This document shows, one piece after another, positions 46,581 through 53,847 of a stretch of 64,000 bases of DNA (its first letter is position 1; each line of letters starts with the position of its first letter). Under the pieces are notes generated by a model. That model worked only from the letters and a program-made list of their open reading frames with translations, searched no databases and was not told the origin of the DNA. This stretch comes from an uncultured Sterolibacteriaceae bacterium. Its GTDB lineage: Bacteria; Pseudomonadota; Gammaproteobacteria; Burkholderiales; Rhodocyclaceae. Both the position numbers and the translations under genes were made by a program. The stretch lies in contig CALARK010000022.1 of the NCBI GenBank assembly GCA_937888595.1, positions 434,001 through 498,000 on the forward strand, read 5' to 3'.

Positions 46581-47017
46581 GGCGCGTACCTCTCTGTATG
46601 CGGTGCAGCAATCATGGTATCCAGATTAACGGCTTTCCGAAGCTGTTGTTGATGGATTTGATTGAAATTATTGGACTTGATCTGCAAGTTATATTAGCAG
46701 TATCTCATATTGCCGCGCAACATAAAAGCAGATTGGATAGGTAGAAATGGTATGGCCTTTTGCACCGCTTTTTCTTTGAACTCATATGCGCTTAAGCGCA
46801 TGATTCTTTGGTCCCGCGACTTGGAGTGGCTAGAAGTCTATTGATTCATGGTCAAGGAACTCGATATAAAACAATAGGTTAATTTGTTGTTTCTTGTCGT
46901 CATGCCAACGGGTCCCACGTTTGTGTTTTGCATCGGTAAGATTGAATGCATGCCTTGTCGGGATTCTTTCAATGTGAGGGAGGGGTGGGTGCATGCGTAC
47001 GGTACCCCATAAAAATC
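46581..47017. other. AT-rich gap, left part of the HNH islet
   Basis: No gene of conviction in 437 bases. ATGCGCTTAAGCGCAT (46786-46801) is a perfect palindrome. The stretch from 46791 resembles the 3' flank and 3' end of tRNA-Asn at 48364 (see the repeat entry). The sharp drop in GC begins near 46620. Confidence 0.5.
46791..46824 (+). repeat. Degenerate copy of the tRNA-Asn 3' region
   Basis: CTTAAGCGCATGATTCTTTGG here against CTTAAGTGCTTGATTCTTTGG at 48364, then TCCCGCGACTTGG against CTCCCCGACCTGG, which is the tRNA-Asn 3' end on the minus strand. Two mismatches in the first 21 bases. Suggests a decayed attachment-site repeat. Confidence 0.4.
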
Positions 47018-47815
47018 ATGAGCCATAGACGCTGGACGCATGACCAACTCAAGCTGACTTTCCATCTTTACTGTCAGCTTCCATTCGGTAAGCTCCATAG
47101 CCGTAATCCGGAAATTATCGAATTGGCCAATCTGATCGGACGCACTCCTTCAGCTGTGGCTATGAAACTGGTCAACTTTGCCAGTCTAGATCCCACGATA
47201 ACCTCAACGGGACGCTCTGGCCTAGGCAACGCATCCTCTCTTGATCGAAATATATGGGATGAGTTTCACGCCGATTGGGAAGGGCTTGCTGTTGAGTGCA
47301 ACCGTCTAAAGTCCAAGCTACTGGAGTCTCATGGCACAGTCGCGGCTACCAACCCTGAAGAACAAGAAGAAGTATCAGGGTTAGAGGACTACACGGGACA
47401 AACGCGCCAAGTTGTCACCGAACAACGCATAAAACAGCACTTCTTTCGTCGTGCCGTATTAAGTAGCTATCGAGGCCGGTGCTGCATGTCAGGGTTGTCC
47501 GAGCCTTCCCTGCTAATTGCCAGTCACATTGTGCCTTGGAGCCAAGACAAGGCAAATAGGCTTAATCCGAGTAACGGTCTATGTTTATCTGCTATCCATG
47601 ACAAAGCATTCGACAAGGGGCTACTTACGATATCAGACGAATTTCGGGTAATTGTTTCTGATAAGTTAAAACGTAACGAGGGAGCTTTCATTAGAGAGGT
47701 AATGCTCCCATTGAGTGGTCGACCAATTGAGTTACCGGAAAGGTTCATGCCAGACGCTGCTTTTATCGCGCATCATCGTTTGGAGGTTTTCATAGACAAC
47801 AAGCGGAGCGACTAA
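47018..47815 (+). CDS. HNH endonuclease (HNH_2 type)
   Basis: 265 aa from the ATG at 47018 (MSHRRWTHDQLKLTFHLYCQ). The N-terminal part (LANLIGRTPSAVAMKLVNFASLDP) looks HTH-like and is shared by many HNH_2 proteins. The C-terminal nuclease has SHIVPWSQDK, NPSNGLCLSAIHDKAFDKGLL, with the catalytic His and metal-binding Asn/His. The AT-rich composition and unusual codon choice mark recent transfer. It forms a pair with the next gene, 3 bases away, so a defence or toxin-like module is possible. Confidence 0.85.
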   Translation: MSHRRWTHDQLKLTFHLYCQLPFGKLHSRNPEIIELANLIGRTPSAVAMKLVNFASLDPTITSTGRSGLGNASSLDRNIWDEFHADWEGLAVECNRLKSKLLESHGTVAATNPEEQEEVSGLEDYTGQTRQVVTEQRIKQHFFRRAVLSSYRGRCCMSGLSEPSLLIASHIVPWSQDKANRLNPSNGLCLSAIHDKAFDKGLLTISDEFRVIVSDKLKRNEGAFIREVMLPLSGRPIELPERFMPDAAFIAHHRLEVFIDNKRSD

Positions 47816-47818
47816 TCG

Positions 47819-48196
47819 ATGAACATACTACACAGCCCTCTTGTCTTGCATGAGGACACCTTTTATGAATATTTTGAGCCATACCGCCATCCTGAAGCGC
47901 ATTTCAATATTTGGGGTGGTATCGGGCTAGAAACGTATGGGGAGGATCTTGAGATTGTCAATCGACTTAATTCTGAATACCTTTGGACAGTCATAGATGC
48001 GGGTACAGGTGCAGGGCAGTGGATATCAAGTGGGCTTCATCATGCAAATAGGATTTGCTACCTTGTCACTCGAAAGCCGCATAAGTGGGTTAATGTCGAT
48101 TTTTGTATATCACGTAGCATGACATCTTTGACGCCTCTTGGTCTTCGTCGTCAGTTGACAAAGCTAAAGAGGCTAATTTCGGATGCATCTGCATAG
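47819..48196 (+). CDS. Partner of the HNH nuclease, unknown function
   Basis: 125 aa. MNILHSPLVLHEDTFYEYFE, then HFNIWGGIGLETYGEDLEIV, YLWTVIDAGTGAGQW and a basic C terminus. No signal peptide or TM segment. No family recognised. It starts 3 bases after the nuclease stop, so it is probably co-translated; an immunity or specificity role is inference. Confidence 0.65.
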   Translation: MNILHSPLVLHEDTFYEYFEPYRHPEAHFNIWGGIGLETYGEDLEIVNRLNSEYLWTVIDAGTGAGQWISSGLHHANRICYLVTRKPHKWVNVDFCISRSMTSLTPLGLRRQLTKLKRLISDASA

Positions 48197-48342
48197 TTTT
48201 CTCGATTATGAGCAGTAGCAACCGAGCATCTAGCGGCTCCGGCCAAGCGGATCGAAAGTTGTCCGGAAGGAAGCAGTGGTAGTGGTGGAAGTGGCGGCGG
48301 GAGCGTAGTTTTGTTTTCTACGTTTTTCCTACGGCCAGAAAG

Positions 48343-48366
48343 CAAAAAGCCCGCTTGCGCGGGCTT
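48343..48366 (-). terminator. Terminator of tRNA-Asn
   Basis: On the minus strand AAGCCCGC/GCGGGCTT with loop GCAA, then TTTTTGCT. Confidence 0.85.
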
Positions 48367-48381
48367 AAGTGCTTGATTCTT

Positions 48382-48457
48382 TGGCTCCCCGACCTGGGCT
48401 CGAACCAGGGACCTACGGATTAACAGTCCGGCGCTCTACCGACTGAGCTATCGAGGA
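48382..48457 (-). tRNA. tRNA-Asn (anticodon GTT)
   Basis: 76 nt with CCA. The acceptor TCCTCGA pairs with TCGGGGA through one G-U pair, and the anticodon loop is CTGTTAA. It has its own promoter (48473-48501) and terminator. Confidence 0.96.
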
Positions 48458-48472
48458 ACGATGAAGGCGCGC

Positions 48473-48501
48473 ATGTTAGTGAATTTCGACATGTGCGTCA
48501 A
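48473..48501 (-). promoter_or_regulatory. Promoter of tRNA-Asn
   Basis: Minus strand TTGACG (48496-48501), a 17-base spacer, TAACAT (48473-48478), then the GC-rich discriminator GCGCGCC. Confidence 0.8.
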
Positions 48502-48510
48502 CGTGAAATC

Positions 48511-48601
48511 TGGCGGAGAGGGCGGGATTCGAACCCGCGTTGGGGTATTACCCCAAACACGCTTTCCAGGCGTGCGACTTAAACCACTCATCCACCTCTC
48601 C
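48511..48601 (-). tRNA. tRNA-Ser (anticodon GGA)
   Basis: 91 nt with a long variable arm (GTTTGGGGTAATACCCCAAC) as in serine tRNAs. The acceptor GGAGAGG pairs with CCTCTCC, and the anticodon loop is CTGGAAA. CCA is encoded. Confidence 0.96.
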
Positions 48602-48642
48602 GCGGTGGCCTGTCGTGCGGCAGGGCGCGGATTCTAGCAGAG

Positions 48643-49491
48643 TCAGCCTTCGCTGTGCCGGAGCGAGAGATCGATGGCGCGGACGTCTTTGGTGAGGGTA
48701 CCGATGGAGATGCGGTCGACGCCGGTTTCGGCGATGGCGCGGACGGTTTCGAGGCGCACGCCGCCGGAGGCTTCGAGTGCGGCGCGGCCGGCGGTCAGGC
48801 CGACGGCTTGCCGCATCTGCTGAAGATCCATGTTGTCGAGCAGGATCATGGTGGCGCCCGCGTCGAGGGCTTCGGCAAGCTCCTCGAGCGTTTCGACTTC
48901 GACCTGGATGAAAAAGTCGGTGCCGGCGAGACGGCGTGCCTGTTCGAAGGCTGCGGTGATGCCCCCGGCGGCGATGATGTGGTTTTCCTTGATGAGGATG
49001 CCGTCGTAGAGGCCGAGGCGGTGGTTGGTGCCGCCGCCGCACTTCACCGCGTATTTCTGCGCGAGACGCAGGCCGGGGAGCGTCTTGCGGGTGTCGACGA
49101 TCTTCGCGCGCGTGCCGGCGATGGCCTCGACGTAGGTGCGCGTGAGGGTGGCGGTGCCCGAGAGCAGCTGCAGGAAATTGAGGGCAGCGCGTTCGGCGGT
49201 GAGCAGGGCGCGCGTGTCGGCGGTGATCTCGCAGACGATCTGGCCGGCGGTAAGTGCATCGCCATCCTGTACCAGCCAGCGGATGCGGGCGGCTGGGTCG
49301 AGATGCCGGAAGCAGGCATCGAACCACCGGGTACCGCACAGGACGGCATCTTCCCGGCTGGTGACGATGCCGACGGCAGGCCGGTCGGCCGGGGTCAGCA
49401 GCGCTGTCAGGTCGCCGCCGCCGATATCTTCGGCGAGCGCGGCGACGACGTTGCGTTCGACTTCGGCAGCGAGATCGATGGGGAAATTCAT
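48643..49491 (-). CDS. nadC: Nicotinate-nucleotide pyrophosphorylase (quinolinate PRTase)
   Basis: 282 aa. Makes nicotinate mononucleotide from quinolinate and PRPP in NAD synthesis. Signatures: ERAALNFLQLLSGTATLTR, IVDTRKTLPGLRLAQKYAVK, GGGTNHRLGLYDGILIKENH, VEVETLEEL and LLDNM. A dispersed repeat covers residues near 186 (RLAGTDFFIQ), just before the conserved VEVET strand. Confidence 0.96.
   Translation of the reverse strand: MNFPIDLAAEVERNVVAALAEDIGGGDLTALLTPADRPAVGIVTSREDAVLCGTRWFDACFRHLDPAARIRWLVQDGDALTAGQIVCEITADTRALLTAERAALNFLQLLSGTATLTRTYVEAIAGTRAKIVDTRKTLPGLRLAQKYAVKCGGGTNHRLGLYDGILIKENHIIAAGGITAAFEQARRLAGTDFFIQVEVETLEELAEALDAGATMILLDNMDLQQMRQAVGLTAGRAALEASGGVRLETVRAIAETGVDRISIGTLTKDVRAIDLSLRHSEG
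48913..48934 (+). repeat. Dispersed 22-bp repeat in nadC
   Basis: Opposite sense to nadC and in an unusual frame (RLAGTDFF), at a surface turn before a conserved strand. Confidence 0.55.
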
Positions 49492-49500
49492 GGCGTGATT

Positions 49501-50379
49501 CTAGCGGCTAACCCTGCCGCCCCGTTGGAGCAGCGCGAGCATGGCGCTGCTCGCCGCAATGATCGCCATGCCGGCGAGCGTCATGCCGTCGGGCCAGTGG
49601 TCGAACACGAGCCAGCCCAGCAGCGTTGCCCAGATGAGCTGGACGTAGAGCAGCGGCGACAGCGTGGTTGCGGGCGCATGCCGGAAGGCGCTGATCAGCA
49701 GGAAATGCCCGGTGCCGCCGTAGATGCCGAGCGACGCGATCAGCAGGGCTTCCCGCCAGTCAGGCATCGGTCCGCCCCAATAGAGCGGTGCGGAGAGCGT
49801 CATGCCGACGGTGCCGACGAGCGCGGTATAGAACAGCATGGTCAGCGTATTCTCGGTCGGGGAGAGCTGGCGGGTCTGGATCTGGTAGATGCTGTAGCAG
49901 AGCGCGGCGGCAAGCACGAGCGCGAGCCCGGCGGGGTGCAGGGTGCTGCCGGGCCGGGCGATCAGCAGGACGCCGGCGAAGCCCAGCAGGATGACGGCCC
50001 AGTGCGCCGGCCTCAGCCTTTCGCCGAGAAAGGGACCGGCGAGCAGGGCGACGACTAACGGGGCGAGGAACAGCAGGGCGGTGGTTTCGGCGAGCGGCAG
50101 GTAATGCAGGGCGGCGATGTTCAGCCCGGTCACGCCGACCAGCATTACCGCACGGGTGGTCTGGAGCCTGGGGCGTTGCGTTGCGATCAGCTTCCAGCGC
50201 ATGCTCGGGGCGAGGAAGATCAACATCAGCAGGCAGTGAAGCGTATAGCGTGCCCACACCAGCATCGGCACGGGAAACTTCGTGGCGAGGTGTTTGGCCG
50301 TCGCGTCGAGCAGCGCGAAGCACAGCACGGCCGCGAGCATCAGCAGGATGCCGCGGAGGGGGTGAGGCGTGTCGCTCAA
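49501..50379 (-). CDS. EamA/DMT-family transporter
   Basis: 292 aa from the TTG at 50379 (LSDTPHPLRGILLMLAAVLC), which overlaps the nnr stop as TTGA and gives the usual ten-helix length; the much longer open frame upstream is a shadow of nnr. It has two EamA repeats, with features such as VGVTGLNIAALHYLPLAETTAL and GGTGHFLLISAFRHAPATTLS. Substrate unknown. Lies between nnr and nadC, all leftward. Confidence 0.85.
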   Translation of the reverse strand: MSDTPHPLRGILLMLAAVLCFALLDATAKHLATKFPVPMLVWARYTLHCLLMLIFLAPSMRWKLIATQRPRLQTTRAVMLVGVTGLNIAALHYLPLAETTALLFLAPLVVALLAGPFLGERLRPAHWAVILLGFAGVLLIARPGSTLHPAGLALVLAAALCYSIYQIQTRQLSPTENTLTMLFYTALVGTVGMTLSAPLYWGGPMPDWREALLIASLGIYGGTGHFLLISAFRHAPATTLSPLLYVQLIWATLLGWLVFDHWPDGMTLAGMAIIAASSAMLALLQRGGRVSR

Positions 50380-51833
50380 GGTGTGGCGGTCCAGCCGTTG
50401 AGAATGTTGCGGGCGGGGGCGACGAGTTCGCTGGCGGTCAGGCCGATGGGGCCATGGCCGTTGGCCGCGCAGGCATCGGCCGCAGCACCATGAAGATGGA
50501 CGGCGCCCAGCTGGGCCTCGAGTGGTGTCCAGTGCTGGGCCAGCAGGGCGGCGAGCATGCCGGTCAGCACGTCGCCGCTGCCGGCGGTGGCGAGGCCGGG
50601 ATTGCCGGTCGCGTTGATGAACCAGCGGCCGTCGGGTGCGACGACGATGGTGCCGCAGCCCTTGAGGGCGACATGGGCCTTGAAGCGGCGGGCCAGTTCG
50701 CGGGCGGCGGAGAGGCGATTCGACTGGATGTCTTCGGTGCGGGTGCCGAGCAGTCGAGCGGCCTCGGCCGGATGCGGCGTCAGAAAAGTCGGTGCCGGCC
50801 GGACGGCGAGCATGCGCTGCAGCAGCGTGACTTCGGCGAGCAGGTTCAGTGCGTCGGCGTCGAGGACGAGAGGGCGGGGGCTTTCGAGCGTGCGCATGAG
50901 CAGTTCGCTCGCCTGTATCGTCTGACCAAGCCCGGGCCCGATGGCAACGACCGTGGCGGCAGCCAGGGCCTCGTCGGGCCCACGCAGCATCAGTTCGGGC
51001 TGCCCGAGGTCGACGGGCAGGCGCTCCAGCATGCCCAGATAGACGCGGCCCGCGCCGAGGCCGAGCGCCGCACGGCCGGCCAGCAGGGCGGCACCGGCCA
51101 TGCCGGGGGCGCCGCCGAGGATGGCGACGCTGCCGAAGCTGCCCTTGTGGCTGTTGTGCTGCCGTGGCTGAAGGCAGGAGCGGAACAGGTCGGGGGCGAT
51201 GCGCCGCCCGTCCCCTGCCGGAATGGGCAGACCGAGGTCGCATGCCACGAGTTCGCCGCAATGATCGGGGCCGTCCCCGGTCAGCAAGCCGGGCTTGAGG
51301 GCGATGAAGGTGACCGTGCGGGTGGCGCGGATGGCGGGACCGGTGACACACCCCGTTTCTGCACCCAGGCCGCTCGGGATGTCGAGTGCCAGAATCGGGC
51401 AGCCGCTCGCATTCGCCCGGTCGATCCAGTCTGCGTACCGTCCTTCGATGGGGCGGGCGAGGCCGACGCCGAAAAGTCCATCGACGATCAGTCCCCACGG
51501 GCCGTCCGGCATGTCGCTCAAGCATTCGCCGCCTGTGGCGATCCAGGCGTCGCAGGCGCGGCGCGCGTCGGGCGGGAGGCGCATCGGGTCGCCGGCAAAG
51601 ACAAGCAAGACGTCACGGCCGGATTGCCTGTGAAGGCGGGCGACGACGAAGGCATCGCCACCGTTATTGCCGGGACCGGCCAGAACGAGCACCGGCAGCT
51701 GGGAATCACCGATCATTTCCCGCGCGACTGCGGCTGCCGCGCTACCCGCGCGCTCCATCAGCGGCGGCTCGGCGTTGGCGTGGGCGGACTCGATTTCACG
51801 CAGTGCCTTGGTCTGCAGGATGGTGTTCGTCAT
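50376..51833 (-). CDS. nnr: Bifunctional NAD(P)HX epimerase/dehydratase
   Basis: 485 aa from the ATG at 51833. Repairs hydrated NAD(P)H. The N-terminal YjeF epimerase domain has VLVLAGPGNNGGDAFVVARLHRQ and PILALDIPSGLGAETG. The C-terminal ADP-dependent dehydratase has KGSFGSVAILGGAPGMAGAALLAGRAA, FLTPHPAEAARLLG and ATAGSGDVLTGMLAALL. A dispersed-repeat match at residue 342 is read as VRPAPTFLTPHP, right at a conserved substrate-loop motif, so this copy may be partly native sequence. Confidence 0.95.
   Translation of the reverse strand: MTNTILQTKALREIESAHANAEPPLMERAGSAAAAVAREMIGDSQLPVLVLAGPGNNGGDAFVVARLHRQSGRDVLLVFAGDPMRLPPDARRACDAWIATGGECLSDMPDGPWGLIVDGLFGVGLARPIEGRYADWIDRANASGCPILALDIPSGLGAETGCVTGPAIRATRTVTFIALKPGLLTGDGPDHCGELVACDLGLPIPAGDGRRIAPDLFRSCLQPRQHNSHKGSFGSVAILGGAPGMAGAALLAGRAALGLGAGRVYLGMLERLPVDLGQPELMLRGPDEALAAATVVAIGPGLGQTIQASELLMRTLESPRPLVLDADALNLLAEVTLLQRMLAVRPAPTFLTPHPAEAARLLGTRTEDIQSNRLSAARELARRFKAHVALKGCGTIVVAPDGRWFINATGNPGLATAGSGDVLTGMLAALLAQHWTPLEAQLGAVHLHGAAADACAANGHGPIGLTASELVAPARNILNGWTATP
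50785..50806 (+). repeat. Dispersed-repeat match in nnr
   Basis: AAAGTCGGTGCCGGCCGG then ACGG; in nnr's frame it gives RPAPTF. Confidence 0.55.
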
Positions 51834-51880
51834 GCTTCGATTGTAGGTTAGAGTGCAGTCATCAAGAGGAGGAAACGACC

Positions 51881-53056
51881 ATGAGCCTAAGCGGCCTGCT
51901 GCCCGAGTTGTCCGCGCGCATCGCCACCTTGCGGCGCGACTTGCATGCCCATCCGGAACTTGCTTTCGAGGAAACGCGCACCGCTGCCGTCGTCGCGGAG
52001 CATTTGCAGCGTCTCGGGCTGGAGGTGCATCAAGGAATTGCACGAACCGGTGTCGTCGGCTGTCTTCGCGCCGGGTCCGGGTCGCGGGCGATCGGCCTGC
52101 GCGCCGACATGGATGCGTTGCCGCTGCCGGAACTCAATACCTTTCCCCACCATTCGCGTCACCCCGGCCGCATGCACGCCTGCGGCCATGACGGGCACAC
52201 GGCCATGCTGCTGGGGGCAGCCGAGGCCCTGTCGAAGCTGAAGGATCATGGCGGCTTCGACGGCATCGTCTACTTCATCTTCCAGCCGGCCGAGGAGCAC
52301 GAGGGTGGCGGGCGGGTCATGGTCGAGGAAGGCTTGTTCGACCGCTTCCCGATGGAGATGGTGTTCGGCCTGCACAACTGGCCCGGCCTGCCGGCGGGCA
52401 GCATCGCCGTGCATGAGGGCCCGGTGATGGCGGGTGCCGACCGTTTCGAGATCGTCATTACCGCGCGCGGGGCGCATGCCGCGATGCCCCACCAGGGCAC
52501 CGACGCGATCCTCGCCGGATCGGCGCTGGTGCAGGCGCTCCAGTCGCTCGTGAGCCGCCAGACCGACCCGCTCGATTCGGCGGTGGTCAGCGTGACGCGC
52601 TTCCAGGCCGGTCATGCGGACAACATCCTCCCCGAGCAGGCCGTGCTGGGTGGTACCGTGCGCAGCTTCCGGCCCGAATTGCAGGATGCGCTCGAAGAGG
52701 GCATGCGCCGGCTCTGTAATGGTGTCGAGCTCGCTCATCGCGTGCAGATCGACCTGCAGTATTCGCGCGGCTATCCGCCGACGGTCAATGCGACCGAACC
52801 CGCCGCCCTCTGTCGTGAGGTCGCCCGTCAGGTCGTCGGGGAGGCGCGGGTGATGACTCATCTGAAGCCGAGCATGGGTGCGGAGGATTTCGCCTACCTG
52901 TCACGGGTCGTCCCGGGCTGCTACGTCTGGCTGGGCAACGGTCCCGGCGAGGGCGGTTGCATGCTCCACAGCCCGCATTACGACTTCAACGACGCGGTGA
53001 TCCCGACCGGCATCCGTTACTGGATCCGGCTCGTCGAGCAGGTACTGGCCCCCTAG
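51881..53056 (+). CDS. M20-family amidohydrolase (hippurate hydrolase-like)
   Basis: 391 aa from the ATG at 51881, preceded by the strong site AGAGGAGGAAA. It hydrolyses N-acyl amino acids or similar amides with two metal ions. Signatures: RRDLHAHPELAFEE, GLRADMDALPLPE, MHACGHDGHTAMLLGAA, IFQPAEEHEGGGRVMVEEG, and the C-terminal PSMGAEDFAYL. The actual substrate is not evident. Divergent from nnr. Confidence 0.93.
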   Translation: MSLSGLLPELSARIATLRRDLHAHPELAFEETRTAAVVAEHLQRLGLEVHQGIARTGVVGCLRAGSGSRAIGLRADMDALPLPELNTFPHHSRHPGRMHACGHDGHTAMLLGAAEALSKLKDHGGFDGIVYFIFQPAEEHEGGGRVMVEEGLFDRFPMEMVFGLHNWPGLPAGSIAVHEGPVMAGADRFEIVITARGAHAAMPHQGTDAILAGSALVQALQSLVSRQTDPLDSAVVSVTRFQAGHADNILPEQAVLGGTVRSFRPELQDALEEGMRRLCNGVELAHRVQIDLQYSRGYPPTVNATEPAALCREVARQVVGEARVMTHLKPSMGAEDFAYLSRVVPGCYVWLGNGPGEGGCMLHSPHYDFNDAVIPTGIRYWIRLVEQVLAP

Positions 53057-53112
53057 CCAAGGCCTCGAAGGCGGGCATCGAACAAAAATGCTTGCATTCG
53101 CTCAAAAGCCGC

Positions 53113-53141
53113 CTTAATATCAAACGAACGTTTGAATTAAG
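53113..53141 (+). promoter_or_regulatory. Palindromic operator upstream of the TetR gene
   Basis: TCAAACG (53120-53126), AA, CGTTTGA (53129-53135), extended by CTTAAT and ATTAAG with one unpaired A: a nearly perfect 29-bp inverted repeat ending 12 bases before the likely start. The CAAAC/GTTTG half-site is like that of PsrA/FadR-type TetR regulators of fatty-acid genes. Confidence 0.75.
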
Positions 53142-53152
53142 TGGAGGGCAGG

Positions 53153-53824
53153 GTGGAAACCCGGTCGGTCGATACGAGGGAACGCATTCTTGATGTGGCC
53201 GAGCGCCTGTTCATGGCGCATGGCTACGATGGCACGTCGATGCGCCAGATCACCGGCGATGCCGGGGTGAACCTGGCCGCGGCCAATTACCACTTCGGTT
53301 CCAAGGAGGCGCTGCTGCAGGCCGTGCTGGGGCGTCGGCTCGACTGGCTCAATGCGGAAAGGCTGCGCATCCTCGACGCGATGGAAAGCCAGGCGGCCGG
53401 CAAGCCGCTCAAGCCCTCGCAAATCGTCGACGGCTTCTTCGGCACCCTGCTGCGCATGGCGGACGACGAGGATCGCGGCGGCATCACCTTCCTGCGTTTG
53501 CTCGGCCGGACGCTGACCGAGCCTTCGGATTTCATCCGGACCTTCCTCGCCGAGGAGTACCGCGAGGTCCTCGAACGCTACAAGGCCGCGCTGTTCCTCG
53601 CGCTGCCCGACGTGCCGAAGGCCGAGATCGTCTGGCGCTTCCATTTCATGCTCGGCGCCACGTCCTACGCCATCGCCGGCACCGATGCGCTGCGCCTCAT
53701 CACCGATTGGCAGATCGAGGATGCCGATGCCACGGACCGCCTCGACCGCCTGCTGCCGCGCCTGATGTCCTTCCTGCTCGGCGGCCTGCGCGCACCGCTG
53801 CCGCAGTTTTCCGACAACGCATAA
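53153..53824 (+). CDS. TetR-family regulator of the beta-oxidation operon
   Basis: 223 aa from the GTG at 53153, four bases after GGAGGG; a GTG at 53141 would overlap the operator. N-terminal TetR HTH: TRERILDVAERLFMAHGYDG, TSMRQITGDAGVNLAAANYHF, GSKEALLQAVL. The C-terminal ligand domain is of the PsrA/AcrR-like long type. It stands 23 bases before fadE on the same strand. Autorepression and release by acyl-CoA are the expected behaviour, which is inference from family and operator. Confidence 0.9.
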   Translation: METRSVDTRERILDVAERLFMAHGYDGTSMRQITGDAGVNLAAANYHFGSKEALLQAVLGRRLDWLNAERLRILDAMESQAAGKPLKPSQIVDGFFGTLLRMADDEDRGGITFLRLLGRTLTEPSDFIRTFLAEEYREVLERYKAALFLALPDVPKAEIVWRFHFMLGATSYAIAGTDALRLITDWQIEDADATDRLDRLLPRLMSFLLGGLRAPLPQFSDNA

Positions 53825-53847
53825 GAAAAGATCCTGAGGAGAGATGC

